A DNA stretch of 63,878 nt from Sphingomonas sp. 67-36 (GCA_001897375.1 MKSU01000009.1:168431-232308); one strand, 5' to 3'. Positions 37,893 through 46,466 are shown, counted from the first letter of the stretch. Numbers and translations are program-made. The notes: generated from the letters alone by a model not told the origin.

Positions 37893-39647
37893 TCATCCGA
37901 ACGTGCCGTGGATGAACCAGAGGAGGTCGCCGGTTTCCGGCCGCACGCCGTCGCCGCGCCGGAACAGCCAGAAGCGGCGGCCGGCCTCGTCCTCCACCCG
38001 GAAATAGTCGCGCACCGCATCGCGCTCCGCGCCGCGCCGCCACCATTCGCCGGTGATCCGCTCCGGACCGTCGCCGCGCACCACCTGATGCTGCTCGCCG
38101 CGCCAGGTGAAGCGGCGCGGCGGCTGGTCGGGCAGTTCGGCGAGGACGTGGTCGAGCCGCTCCGGACGATGCAGCAGCCGCGCCGGGCGTGGCCAGCGCG
38201 GGTGCCACGGATGATCGGGCGCGCGCGCGTCGAGCCGGCGCACGTCGTCGAGCGCCAGCCGCGCAGCGTCGTCGTCGGGTGGATCGAGCGCCGGGATGGC
38301 GGCGGCGGCGCGCTCGGGCACGTCGCTTTCCACCGGGCGCTGCCGCCACAGCCGCGCATGGCCGATGCGGTTGGCGAGCGTATCGACCAGCGGCGCGAGG
38401 TCGGGCGCCTGCCGCTCCGCCAGCGCCGTACCGAGTGCCTGCGGCCCGAGCGGCTCGGCGCGGCGGATGTGCAGCGCGAGCGCGTCGATGCCGTATCCGG
38501 GATCGATCTCCTCGATCCGCCGCGCGATCAGGCGGTGGATATGCGCCGCGTCGCGGGTCGCGCGGGCGAAGCCGATGCGCAGCACCTGCGCCTGATGATC
38601 GACCCGGCTGGCCACGAACAGCAAGGCGCGCGCGCCCAGCCCGGCGCTGGCGAGCGTTGCGGCAAGCTCGCCGGTCAGGCCGCCGAGCCAATGGTCGATC
38701 GCCTCGGCGGTGAGGATCGGCTCGGCGAAGCGGCGCTCGACGGCGATCGGCTGCGGCGGCGCGATGGCGACGATCGGCTCGGCGGCGGCCCCGGTCGCCT
38801 GATCGAGCCGCCGCACGATCGCCCCGCCGAACCGCCGCACCAGCGGCGCGCGCGGCATCACCAGCAGCTCGCCGATCGTCTCCACGCCGAGCCGGTCGAG
38901 CAGCTCCAGCGCCTCCGCGTCGAGCCGCAGCGCGGCGACGGGGAGGGGCGCGAGCGCCACACGCTGGGCGGCGGGCGGGATGGCGAGGACGGTGTGATCT
39001 TCGCCTGCCGTCCGGCGAACCACGGCGCGAGAACCGCGTGACGGGGAAGGAAAGCGCGCCATCGCCCAGGCCGCGCCGGTGGTGTCGGCGATCGCGATCC
39101 GCGCGGTGAAGCCCAGCCGCGCGAGCAGCCGCGCGATGCGCCGCGCCATGCGTTCCTCGCCGCCGTGGAGGTGCGCCGTGCCGGTCAGATCGAGGAACAG
39201 GCCGTCCGGGTCGGAAATCGCCACGATCGGCGTCCAGCGCCGCGCGAGCGCCACCGCCACCCGCTCCAGATCGGCGCGGTCGCCGTCCGGGTCGGCATCG
39301 CGCACGTCGAGCGCCGGTACGGAGGCGCGCGCCTGCGTCAGCGCCATGCCCGGCGCGATCCCCAGCGCGACGGCGGCGGGGGAGGCGGCGGCGATCTCGA
39401 TCCGGCTGCCGTTGCGCGTCACGGTGACGAGCGGCGGCGCGTGATGCGTCACCGGGGTCGGCGCGACGGCGCGCTCGCCCTTCGCCCAGCGCGCGCCGGG
39501 GCGCCAGCCGGTGACGCGCCCTGCGGGGTGCGGCGGGAGGACGGGTGCGGCTGGCGGCGCGTCAGGCGGCGGCGATGCGCGGCGCTCCGCCCTGACGACG
39601 CGGTCGATCGACCAATGCGGCAGGTAGAGCGAGGCGACCCGTTTCAT
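37893..39647 (-). CDS. imuB: ImuB, inactive Y-family polymerase-like protein
   Basis: Accessory protein of 584 residues that links DnaE2 to the sliding clamp in damage mutagenesis. It has the Y-family layout (VTVTRNGSRIEIAAAS; RIAIADTTGAAWAMARF; LPVAALRLDAEALELLDRLGVETIGELLVMPRAPLVRRFG) but lacks the catalytic acidic segments of active enzymes: the N-terminus reads MKRVASLYLPHWSIDRVVRAERR where polymerases have DxDxFYAxVE. The C-terminal region (about 470-584: GEWWRRGAERDAVRDYFRVEDEAGRRFWLFRRGD) is typical of ImuB. It overlaps imuA by 86 bases, so translation is coupled. Confidence 0.92.
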   Translation of the reverse strand: MKRVASLYLPHWSIDRVVRAERRASPPPDAPPAAPVLPPHPAGRVTGWRPGARWAKGERAVAPTPVTHHAPPLVTVTRNGSRIEIAAASPAAVALGIAPGMALTQARASVPALDVRDADPDGDRADLERVAVALARRWTPIVAISDPDGLFLDLTGTAHLHGGEERMARRIARLLARLGFTARIAIADTTGAAWAMARFPSPSRGSRAVVRRTAGEDHTVLAIPPAAQRVALAPLPVAALRLDAEALELLDRLGVETIGELLVMPRAPLVRRFGGAIVRRLDQATGAAAEPIVAIAPPQPIAVERRFAEPILTAEAIDHWLGGLTGELAATLASAGLGARALLFVASRVDHQAQVLRIGFARATRDAAHIHRLIARRIEEIDPGYGIDALALHIRRAEPLGPQALGTALAERQAPDLAPLVDTLANRIGHARLWRQRPVESDVPERAAAAIPALDPPDDDAARLALDDVRRLDARAPDHPWHPRWPRPARLLHRPERLDHVLAELPDQPPRRFTWRGEQHQVVRGDGPERITGEWWRRGAERDAVRDYFRVEDEAGRRFWLFRRGDGVRPETGDLLWFIHGTFG

Positions 39648-40323
39648 CCACGGCCTCCACGATCAGGTCGAAGGGATCGCCGCCGCGCTGGCGGGCGAGC
39701 GACAGGTGCCAGCGCGCCCGGCCCAGCCCGCCGGCCAGCCCGCGCGTGGGGAGCGGCGCGGAAGGGGCGGCGGCGACGCGCCAGCGGGTGACGGCGGCGG
39801 AGGGCACGGCGAGCGGATCGGCCCCGTCGCGCGCGTGACGCTTCATCAGCAGCGCGATCGTGCGGCCACCCTCGGCGGCGAGCTGCAGCCGGCGTGTCGC
39901 GGCGATGGCGGCGCGCTTCGTCTCGCCGAGCACCGCGCCCAGCCCGCGATGGCGGATGCCTTCCTCCATCAGCGCGAGCAGCTCGGCATCGTCGCGCGCC
40001 TCGGCATAGATCACGCGTTCCGGCGACAGCCCGGCCTGGTAGAGGCCGGGCGCGAACAGGTCGCGGCGGCGCACCACCCACAGCACCGGCCCCCATGCCC
40101 GCGCCGCGATCCCCGCCATCAGCAAGGTGGCGCAGGCGTCGTCGGCCAGATCCGCGCTGGCCGGCGCGATCTCATGCAGCGCGTCGAGCCGGAGGCCGCC
40201 CGCCGCCAGCCGCGCGTCGATCGCGTCGATGCCGAACGGCAGCGCCTCGCGTCGGCGATGCCCGTCGCCCTCGATCGCGCGCAGCGTCTCGCGAAGCTCG
40301 GCAATGACGGCGGAGGTGGGCAC
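39562..40323 (-). CDS. imuA: ImuA, RecA-like SulA-related mutagenesis protein
   Basis: First gene of the imuA-imuB-dnaE2 cassette, 253 residues. Visible parts are REALPFGIDAIDARLAAGGLRLDALHEIAPAS, VLWVVRRRDLFAPGLYQAGLSPERVIYAEARDDAELLALMEEG and QLAAEGGRTIALLMKRHARDG, matching ImuA/SulA-like proteins with a degenerate RecA fold. The start is a GTG at 40323 (MPTSAVIAELRETLRAI). The upstream region has a LexA box inside the promoter. The gene ends 86 bases inside imuB. Confidence 0.88.
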   Translation of the reverse strand: MPTSAVIAELRETLRAIEGDGHRRREALPFGIDAIDARLAAGGLRLDALHEIAPASADLADDACATLLMAGIAARAWGPVLWVVRRRDLFAPGLYQAGLSPERVIYAEARDDAELLALMEEGIRHRGLGAVLGETKRAAIAATRRLQLAAEGGRTIALLMKRHARDGADPLAVPSAAVTRWRVAAAPSAPLPTRGLAGGLGRARWHLSLARQRGGDPFDLIVEAVDETGRLALPAALVDRPRRQGGAPRIAAA

Positions 40324-40343
40324 GGGGATACGACTCGCGAAAG

Positions 40344-40365
40344 AATATATGTTCCTATTTTGTTC
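40344..40365 (-). promoter_or_regulatory. LexA (SOS) box within the imuA promoter
   Basis: GTTC-CTATTTT-GTTC (40351-40365) is a perfect alphaproteobacterial LexA operator. On the minus strand it lies just upstream of a TATATT -10 (40344-40349), so it occupies the spacer between -35 and -10 and is 28 bases from the imuA start codon. The same region is upstream of the divergent AcvB/VirJ-type gene. Confidence 0.9.
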
Positions 40366-40443
40366 TTCACGGATGAGCGAGTCAATCGCCCCCTCGATCC
40401 GTCGCGTTACGATTTCGTCATGCCGCCGAAACCGGCGGGCTGG

Positions 40444-41244
40444 ATGAACATTGCTAATGCAGCCATCATGCACGCCATGTCGGAAACCGCCGTTCAACCG
40501 CACCGCGGGCGCTGGCCGCGCCGGGTGGCGATCGGGCTTGCCGTGCTGGTGCTGATCCTGCTCGGCGCGCTGTGGCGCGGCAGTTATTTCGATCGCGATC
40601 CCTATGACCGCATGACGGCGACCGGGCCGGCGCGGGACGGGGTCGCGGCGCTCTATCTTTCCGGCGACATGGGGCTGCGCTTCGGGCCGGGCGACACGAT
40701 GGCGGACCTGCTCGCCGCGCGCGGCATCCCGGTGATCGGGTTCAACACCCCGGTCGCCTTCCGCACGCGGCGCAGCGCGGCGGAGACGGCGGCGATCGTT
40801 GCCGGTGCGGTGCGCACCGCGCTGGCCGATTCCCGCGCGCAGCGGCTGGTGGTGATCGGCCGCTCGTTCGGCGCCGACATGCTCGCCGCCGCCCTGCCCG
40901 CGCTCCCCGCTGACCTTCGCCGCCGCGTCGCGGCGGTGGTGCTGATCGTGCCGGGACGGCAGGTGTTCTTCCGCAGCGACCCCAGCAACATCACCTATCT
41001 CGGCACCCCGGATGCCGATGCGGTGCGCGGCATCGGCGCGATCACCTGGGCGCCCGTCACCTGCATCCGCGGCGTGGAGGAGACGGACAGCGGCTGCCTC
41101 GGCCCGCGCCAGCCGAACGTGACGGATATCGCCATGCCCGGCGGCCATTTCCTCGATTTCGATACCGCCGCGATCGTGGGCAATGTTATGGGGGCGATCG
41201 ACCGGGCGATCGCCACGCCGCCGGGATCAGGGGAAGGGAAATGA
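40444..41244 (+). CDS. AcvB/VirJ family alpha/beta hydrolase, probable aminoacyl-phosphatidylglycerol hydrolase
   Basis: Exported or membrane-anchored hydrolase of 266 residues. An N-terminal hydrophobic helix (RVAIGLAVLVLILLGALWRG) precedes a VirJ-type domain: AALYLSGDMGLRFGPGDTMADLLAARGIPVIGFNT, the nucleophile Ser in LVVIGRSFGADMLAAALPALP, and IAMPGGHFLDFDTAAIV with the catalytic His. AcvB of Agrobacterium hydrolyses lysyl-phosphatidylglycerol and is co-operonic with the synthase (established knowledge); here the MprF gene lies two genes downstream. The start is uncertain: ATG at 40444, 40468 and 40477 are in frame. It overlaps the next gene by 4 bases. Confidence 0.78.
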   Translation: MNIANAAIMHAMSETAVQPHRGRWPRRVAIGLAVLVLILLGALWRGSYFDRDPYDRMTATGPARDGVAALYLSGDMGLRFGPGDTMADLLAARGIPVIGFNTPVAFRTRRSAAETAAIVAGAVRTALADSRAQRLVVIGRSFGADMLAAALPALPADLRRRVAAVVLIVPGRQVFFRSDPSNITYLGTPDADAVRGIGAITWAPVTCIRGVEETDSGCLGPRQPNVTDIAMPGGHFLDFDTAAIVGNVMGAIDRAIATPPGSGEGK

Positions 41245-41651
41245 CGCGCTGGAGGATCGTCGCGAGCGCCGCGCTCGGCATGATGGCCGCATCGTCGGGC
41301 ATTGCCGCCGCCGCGCTCCCGCCGCTCGGCGTATGGAGCAATCCGCGCGGCACGCTGGCGGTGCGCACCGCGCCTTGCGACAACGGGCTGTGCGGCACGA
41401 TCGTCTGGGCCGACGGGCGCGCGATGGCTGACGCGCGCGCGGCCGGAGTGGGGCGCCTCGTCGGCACGCAATTGCTGCGCGACTATCGCCCAGCCGGCAA
41501 CGGCACATGGTCCGGCCGGCTGTTCGCGCCGGATATGAAGCGCAGCTTCCCGTCGCGCCTCACCCTGGTCGCGCCGGACCGGCTGCGGATATCGAGCTGC
41601 TTCGTCCGGCATTACTTCTGCCGTTCGCAGGAGTGGCATCGCCTGCGCTGA
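41241..41651 (+). CDS. DUF2147 family exported protein
   Basis: Exported protein of 136 residues. The signal peptide MTRWRIVASAALGMMAASSGIAAAA is followed by a small beta-barrel domain of DUF2147 (GVWSNPRGTLAVRTAPCDNGLCGTIVWADG; GTWSGRLFAPDMKRSFPSRLTLVAPDRLRISSC), with four Cys that may form two disulfides. The gene overlaps the AcvB-type gene by 4 bases and the mprF start by 1 base (TGATG), so the three are coupled. Its role in lipid aminoacylation is unknown. Confidence 0.8.
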   Translation: MTRWRIVASAALGMMAASSGIAAAALPPLGVWSNPRGTLAVRTAPCDNGLCGTIVWADGRAMADARAAGVGRLVGTQLLRDYRPAGNGTWSGRLFAPDMKRSFPSRLTLVAPDRLRISSCFVRHYFCRSQEWHRLR

Positions 41652-44209
41652 TGCAACGCCGACGCCTGGCAGTCGCGGAACTCGTCTCGCGCCATCGCCG
41701 CTGGTGGGTGCCGGCGGCGGTGGCGTGCGTCGCGCTGCTCGGCTTCGTCGCGCTGCGGCTGGTGCTGGCCGAGGTCCATCTACGCGAGGTGCGCGCGGCG
41801 CTGGGCGAGGTGCCGGCGGCGCGGATCGCGCTGGCGGCGGCGCTGACGGCGGCGAGCTACACGCTGCTGACGCTGCACGACTGGATCGCGCTTCGGGTGA
41901 TCGGGCGGCCGCAGCCGTGGCAGGTCGGCGCGACGGCCTCCTTCCTCGGCAATGCGATCAGCTACAATCTGGGCCTGTCGCTGCTGACCGGCAATTCGGC
42001 GCGCTACCGCATCTATGGGCAGGCCGGGCTGTCGCTGGCGGAGGCGGTGAAGGTCGGCGCGATCGGCACGCTCGCCTTCTGGAACGGCGTCGCGGCGACG
42101 GCGGGCGTCGCCCTGCTGATGCAGCGCGCGCCGCTGCATCTGGCGCATTGGACGCTGGAGACGGTTGCGGCGCACGCCTTCGGCCTCGTGCTGCTGGCGG
42201 CGGCGACGGTGCCGTTGATCCTGCGCGCGGGGGGCATCCGCCGCATCGGTTCCTCCCGCTTCGATCTGCCGCTGCCCGAGCCGCGCCACCTGTTTGTGCT
42301 GGTCGGCGTGTCGGTGGTCGACCTGCTCCTCGCCTCGCTGGTGCTGTTCGTGCTGGTGCCGGGGCTGTCGCTGGCGGACTATCCCGCCTTCTTCGTCGCT
42401 TATGTGCTGGCGATCGTCGTCGCGGTGTTCGCGCACGTCCCCGGCGGGCTGGGCGTGTTCGAGGCGGTGGTGCTCGCCGCGCTGCCGGCGGACAAGCCGG
42501 CGGTGTTCGCCGGGCTGCTGCTCTACCGGCTGGTCTATTACCTGCTGCCGCTGCTGCTCGCCGCCGTGGTGCTGGTGCTGCGCGAGGCGAGCGCGCTGCG
42601 CCGGCCGATCGGCGCCGGGCTGACCGTGCTGGACAGGGTCGGGCGGGCGCTGGCGCCCAATGCGATCACCCTGCTGGTGTTCACCGCCGGCTTCATCCTG
42701 CTCGTCTCCGGCGCCTTGCCGGGCGCGCAGGCGCGGCTCTCCGACCTCGACGAGATGCTGCCGCTGCCGTTCATCGAGGGATCGCATCTTGCCGGCAGCC
42801 TCGTCGGCACGCTGATGCTGCTCGTCGCGCCGGCGCTCAACGCGCGGCTGCGCAGCGGCTTCGTGCTGGCGCGCGTGCTGCTGGTCGCGGGCATCGTCTT
42901 CTCGCTGCTCAAGGGGCTGGATTACGAGGAGGCTGCGCTCCAGTTCGTCATCCTCGCGGTGCTGCAATATGCGCGGCCCGCCTTCTACCGGCGCGGCGGG
43001 ATCGCCACAGAGCCGCTCGACGGGCGCTGGCTGGCGGCGGCGGCGGTGGCGCTGGGGCTGAGCGTCTGGGCCGGCTTCTTCGCCTACAAGCGCGTGCCGT
43101 ACAGCGACGATCTGTGGTGGAAATTCGCGCTCCACGGCAATGCGCCGCGCTTCCTGCGCGCCACCTTCGCCGCCGGGGTGCTGATGGCGGCATTCGCGAT
43201 CTGGCACCTGCTGGTCGGCCGCAGCGCGCGCCCTGCGGCCAGCGCCGATCTGCCGGAAGCGGTGGCGCGGGCGGCGCTTTCCCGCGCCGCGCGGACCGAC
43301 GCCAACCTCGCCTTCACCGGCGACAAGAGGTTCGTGATCTCAGCCGCCGGCGACGCCTTCCTGATGTATCGCGTGCGCGGCCGCACCTGGATCGTGATGG
43401 GTGATCCGGTGGGGCCGGAGGCGGCGTGGAGCGAGCTGGTCTGGGCGATCCGTCACGCCTGCGACGCGGCGCATGGGCGGCTGTGCTTCTACCAGATCAG
43501 CAGCGAGATGCTGCCGCTGATGATCGACATGGGGCTGGAGGTGATGAAATACGGCGAGGAGGCGCATGTCGGCCTCGCCGATTTCTCGCTCGAAGGCCCG
43601 CAGGCGAAGGATTTCCGCGCCGCGCTGCGCCGCGCCGAGCGCGAGGGAATGCGCTTCGCCGTCGTTCTCCCTGCAGAGGTGCCCGCGCTGCTCCCCGAGC
43701 TGCGCGTCGTGTCCGATGCGTGGCTCGCCGACCGGGGCGGGGAGGAGAAGCGCTTCAGCCTCGGGCCGTTCGACGCCGATTATCTCGCGCGCTTCCCGAT
43801 CGCGACGGTGCGGCAGGACGGGCGGCTGCTTGCCTTCGCCAATATCTGGATCAACGGGGCGGGGGGCGAGATGTCGGTCGACCTGATGCGCCACCTGCCC
43901 GATGCGCCCGCCGGCACGATGGACATGATGTTCGTGCGGCTGTTCCAATGGGGACGCGATCAGGGGCACGAGACGTTCAACCTCGGCCTCGCGCCGCTGT
44001 CGGGGATGCCGGAGGATCGGCTCGCGCCGATCTGGGCGAAGATCGGCCGCGCCTTGTTCGAGCGCGGCGAGCGGCTCTATCGCTTCACCGGGCTGCGCGC
44101 GTTCAAGGCGAAGTTCCAGCCGCAATGGGAACCGCGCTACATCGCCACGCCCGGCGGCCTTCCGCGCCTGCGCGCGCTGGTCGCGCTGGTCGGCGCGGTG
44201 AATAGCTGA
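41651..44209 (+). CDS. mprF: Bifunctional aminoacyl-phosphatidylglycerol synthase/flippase MprF
   Basis: Large membrane protein of 852 residues, near the usual length. The N-terminal two thirds are many hydrophobic helices (flippase), e.g. WWVPAAVACVALLGFVALRL, YNLGLSLLTGNSARYRIYGQAGLS and HVPGGLGVFEAVVLAALPADKPA. The C-terminal soluble DUF2156 domain (about 550-850) carries ANLAFTGDKRFVISAAGDAFLMYRVRGRTWIVMGDPVG and DRGGEEKRFSLGPFD, the synthase that transfers an amino acid from aminoacyl-tRNA to phosphatidylglycerol. This lowers envelope negative charge and raises resistance to cationic peptides and low pH. The start at 41651 overlaps the DUF2147 stop. Confidence 0.93.
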   Translation: MQRRRLAVAELVSRHRRWWVPAAVACVALLGFVALRLVLAEVHLREVRAALGEVPAARIALAAALTAASYTLLTLHDWIALRVIGRPQPWQVGATASFLGNAISYNLGLSLLTGNSARYRIYGQAGLSLAEAVKVGAIGTLAFWNGVAATAGVALLMQRAPLHLAHWTLETVAAHAFGLVLLAAATVPLILRAGGIRRIGSSRFDLPLPEPRHLFVLVGVSVVDLLLASLVLFVLVPGLSLADYPAFFVAYVLAIVVAVFAHVPGGLGVFEAVVLAALPADKPAVFAGLLLYRLVYYLLPLLLAAVVLVLREASALRRPIGAGLTVLDRVGRALAPNAITLLVFTAGFILLVSGALPGAQARLSDLDEMLPLPFIEGSHLAGSLVGTLMLLVAPALNARLRSGFVLARVLLVAGIVFSLLKGLDYEEAALQFVILAVLQYARPAFYRRGGIATEPLDGRWLAAAAVALGLSVWAGFFAYKRVPYSDDLWWKFALHGNAPRFLRATFAAGVLMAAFAIWHLLVGRSARPAASADLPEAVARAALSRAARTDANLAFTGDKRFVISAAGDAFLMYRVRGRTWIVMGDPVGPEAAWSELVWAIRHACDAAHGRLCFYQISSEMLPLMIDMGLEVMKYGEEAHVGLADFSLEGPQAKDFRAALRRAEREGMRFAVVLPAEVPALLPELRVVSDAWLADRGGEEKRFSLGPFDADYLARFPIATVRQDGRLLAFANIWINGAGGEMSVDLMRHLPDAPAGTMDMMFVRLFQWGRDQGHETFNLGLAPLSGMPEDRLAPIWAKIGRALFERGERLYRFTGLRAFKAKFQPQWEPRYIATPGGLPRLRALVALVGAVNS

Positions 44210-44217
44210 CGGCAGCA

Positions 44218-44242
44218 GGAACACCGCGCAGACCGCTTCGTT
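44218..44242 (+). promoter_or_regulatory. EcfG-type general stress promoter
   Basis: GGAAC (44218-44222), a 16-base spacer and CGTT (44239-44242) match the alphaproteobacterial EcfG consensus GGAAC-N16/17-CGTT. It lies 28 bases before the start of the small gene at 44271 and just past the end of mprF. This indicates induction by the PhyR-NepR-EcfG general stress response. Confidence 0.8.
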
Positions 44243-44270
44243 CTCTTCCCGAGAGAGCAAGGAGCGCACG

Positions 44271-44498
44271 ATGCCCCCGGAAAGCCAGAATCCCCGGCAG
44301 GACGCCGGGCAGGACAAATCCATCGCCAAACGGCTGAAGAAAGACCCCTCCAGCAAACAGGCCCAGCTCGACGAGGGGCTGGATGAATCGATGGATGCGT
44401 CCGATCCGCCGTCGGTCACCCAGCCGGGCCAGCGCCACGATCCCGCGCCCTCATCCGGCTATGACGAGGAAGCGGAGCGCCGTCGTCGCGGCGCGTGA
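44271..44498 (+). CDS. Small acidic/polar general-stress protein
   Basis: A 75-residue soluble protein of unknown function. It is highly polar and predicted disordered: MPPESQNPRQDAGQDKSIAKRLKKDPSSKQAQLDEGLDES, then DASDPPSVTQPGQRHDPAPSSG and a basic end ERRRRGA. The ribosome-binding site AAGGAG lies 6 bases before the ATG. An EcfG-type promoter directly upstream predicts general-stress induction. Small hydrophilic stress proteins of this sort often protect or scaffold other proteins, but that is a guess here. Confidence 0.75.
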   Translation: MPPESQNPRQDAGQDKSIAKRLKKDPSSKQAQLDEGLDESMDASDPPSVTQPGQRHDPAPSSGYDEEAERRRRGA

Positions 44499-44684
44499 TT
44501 GTTGCGCAAAAGGCGCACCTGACCCCGAAATGTAACGATCCGCTTCGGCTCGTCGCAACCATTGTTGCGGCGCGGCAAACTCCGTGATTCAATCCTTAAC
44601 GCGGGACATCGGGGCGTTAAGGGGGGCTTTAACCATCTTGGCGCATGATGCCCTCGCTCGATTGGTACGAGACGAGGTGAGTCG

Positions 44685-45236
44685 ATGAGTGCCAGAATGA
44701 AGCCTGCGGAAGGCGCGATGGCGCTGGCCGAAATGAAGGAGTTCGCGGGGTTCGCCGCGTCGACGCAGCGCTATATCCGCCGCTCGCTCGATATCGGCCT
44801 CGATCGCGAGGACGCGATGACGCGCTGGTCGCGCGACATGGTGGAGGCTGCGAGCATCCGCGCGCAGGCCCGCCATTACGAGCGCCTGCCCGACATCCGC
44901 GCCCTGGTGCCCGACGACAGCGGGCTGGATCGCGTCGAGGCGTTCCTCGCGCCGCTCATCACCGTCACCGCCTTCGATTTGGGTCAGGGTCGGCTGCCGA
45001 CCTTCTCCTGCTATCGCTTTCTCTACGAGCGGCTGATCGGCGCGAACGTCAGGCCGTGGCTGCCCGGCGCCTTCTGCGCCGCCGCCGCGCTGCCGCATCT
45101 TCACCCGGAATTGCGGCGCAAGCTGCTCCAGTCGATCAGCGAGGCGGCGGCGACCGCCTCCGGCTGGTCGTCACGCCAGCCGAGCTTCTTCCCTTATTGG
45201 GTGGAGAAGGTCGAGGAAGGCGCGCTGCCGCACTGA
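44685..45236 (+). CDS. Hypothetical helical protein
   Basis: Cytosolic protein of 183 residues, unknown function. No signal peptide or catalytic motif is seen. The N-terminus (MSARMKPAEGAMALAEMKEFAGFAASTQRYIRRSLDIGLDRED) and the middle (EAASIRAQARHYERLPDIRALVPDD) read as helical, and the C-terminal part holds RFLYERLIGANVRPWLPGAFCAAAALPHLHPELRRKLLQSISEA. The start has TTGGTACGAGACGAGGTGAGTCG upstream, a weak ribosome-binding site. It ends 11 bases before the stop of a convergent Nudix gene. The preceding 186 bases after the small stress gene hold nothing recognisable. Confidence 0.7.
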   Translation: MSARMKPAEGAMALAEMKEFAGFAASTQRYIRRSLDIGLDREDAMTRWSRDMVEAASIRAQARHYERLPDIRALVPDDSGLDRVEAFLAPLITVTAFDLGQGRLPTFSCYRFLYERLIGANVRPWLPGAFCAAAALPHLHPELRRKLLQSISEAAATASGWSSRQPSFFPYWVEKVEEGALPH

Positions 45237-45247
45237 GCGGGCGGCGA

Positions 45248-46006
45248 TTATCCGCGCATCGCGGAGGTGATCGGCTCCGACGTCACGGGATAGCCGGCGT
45301 CGTCGCGGATGCACAGATATTGCGCTCCGTCTCGCGCCTCCGCCCAGGGCGTGATCGTGTGGATCGGCGTTTCCCGCGCGTGCGCGACCGCCTCGGCGAA
45401 GCTGCCGAACTGCGCCAGCCGCTCCAGATTGCGCCGCGTCGGGAAGATGATCGCGAGCCTGCCGGCATCGGCATCGTCGAGCACCGATTGCGCGGTCGCC
45501 CATACCAGCCGCACATTCTCCGTGGCGTCCACCGTCGCGCGCGGCGCATCGGCCGGCAGCTCGGCGATATAGAAGCGCGTGTCGAAACGCCGCATATGGG
45601 CATGGGCCGGCAACCAGCGCGCCCACGGCACCAGCGGCTCCAGATCCAGTTCCGCGCCGGTCTCCGCCAGCACTTCGGCGAAGCTCTTGCCGGCGTGCAG
45701 CCCGGCGCGCATCGCCGCCAGCGCCGCCGGCGGGAGACGCTCCTTCAGCCCGACCGGCAGGCCGGCTTCCTCGATCGTCTCGCGGATCGCGGCGATGCGC
45801 GCGGCGGTTTCCTCCCCGCCGCCCAGCCGCGCGGCGAGCGCGTGGTCGCCCGCATCGACCCGGCCGCCGGGGAACACCATCGCGCCGCCGGCGAACACCA
45901 TCGCCTTGGCGCGCTCCATCAGCAGCAGTTCCGGCGCGCCTGCGCCCTCGCGGAAGATCACCAGGGTCGCGGCGGGAATCGCTTCCGGCAGGTCGTTGTC
46001 GCTCAT
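45248..46006 (-). CDS. Nudix hydrolase family protein
   Basis: Nudix protein of 252 residues. The box is GGRVDAGDHALAARLGGGEETAARIAAIRETIEEAGLPVG: the first Gly-x5-Glu part is stretched by an insert, while RETIEEAG is intact, which resembles the NUDT19-like/ZF- or acyl-CoA-type subgroup with an elongated loop. The start at 46006 (MSDNDLPEAIPAATLVIF) is preferred to 46054 on the basis of the Nudix fold beginning at once. It converges on the hypothetical gene at 45236 and lies beside tRNA-Ala. Substrate unknown. Confidence 0.8.
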   Translation of the reverse strand: MSDNDLPEAIPAATLVIFREGAGAPELLLMERAKAMVFAGGAMVFPGGRVDAGDHALAARLGGGEETAARIAAIRETIEEAGLPVGLKERLPPAALAAMRAGLHAGKSFAEVLAETGAELDLEPLVPWARWLPAHAHMRRFDTRFYIAELPADAPRATVDATENVRLVWATAQSVLDDADAGRLAIIFPTRRNLERLAQFGSFAEAVAHARETPIHTITPWAEARDGAQYLCIRDDAGYPVTSEPITSAMRG

Positions 46007-46143
46007 GATCGTTTCGCCGCCTTTCCACTCGCGCCCGGAATTTGCATCAATCATGCACGCGAGGGCCGGTCAATGCGCGCGGCGATGCGATTCCGCCCGA
46101 TGGCGTCCGCGATTGAGTCGATAAAATTGCTGAAAAGTCCGGG

Positions 46144-46219
46144 TGGTGGAGCTGAGGGGAATCGAACCCCTGACCTCTGCAGTGCGATTGCAGCGCTCTC
46201 CCATCTGAGCTACAGCCCC
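46144..46219 (-). tRNA. tRNA-Ala (anticodon CGC)
   Basis: A 76-base tRNA cloverleaf on the minus strand: acceptor GGGGCTG/CAGCTCC with the G3-U70 pair that marks alanine, D-arm GCTC...GAGC, anticodon stem CTGCA/TGCAG with loop ATCGCAC giving anticodon CGC, T-arm AGGGG-TTCGATT-CCCCT, discriminator A and an encoded CCA. It reads the GCG codon, frequent in this GC-rich DNA. Confidence 0.97.
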
Positions 46220-46466
46220 GCCCGGCATCCCGGCGTGTCGCCGGGAGCGACGCCCTTAGCGGCCTCTTTCCGGCGATGCAACGCCTCTCATTCACGCCGG
46301 CCGAACTTTCGCTGCGACGGAGCGCTTCCGCGTTGCGGCAATTGCCCGATGCGCAGGTGTAACGACTGGAACAACGAGGGTTTTCATCCTTTCTCTCCGT
46401 TATCGATGCTCGTTCGCCGCAACACGGGCGGGCATCGTGGCAGCAACGGATTTCTGGAGAGAGACG

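Noticed and set aside
46368-46401. GGAAC and CGTT upstream of the DUF2171 gene as another EcfG promoter
   Set aside because: The spacing is 25 bases, not 16-17, so it does not fit the consensus.
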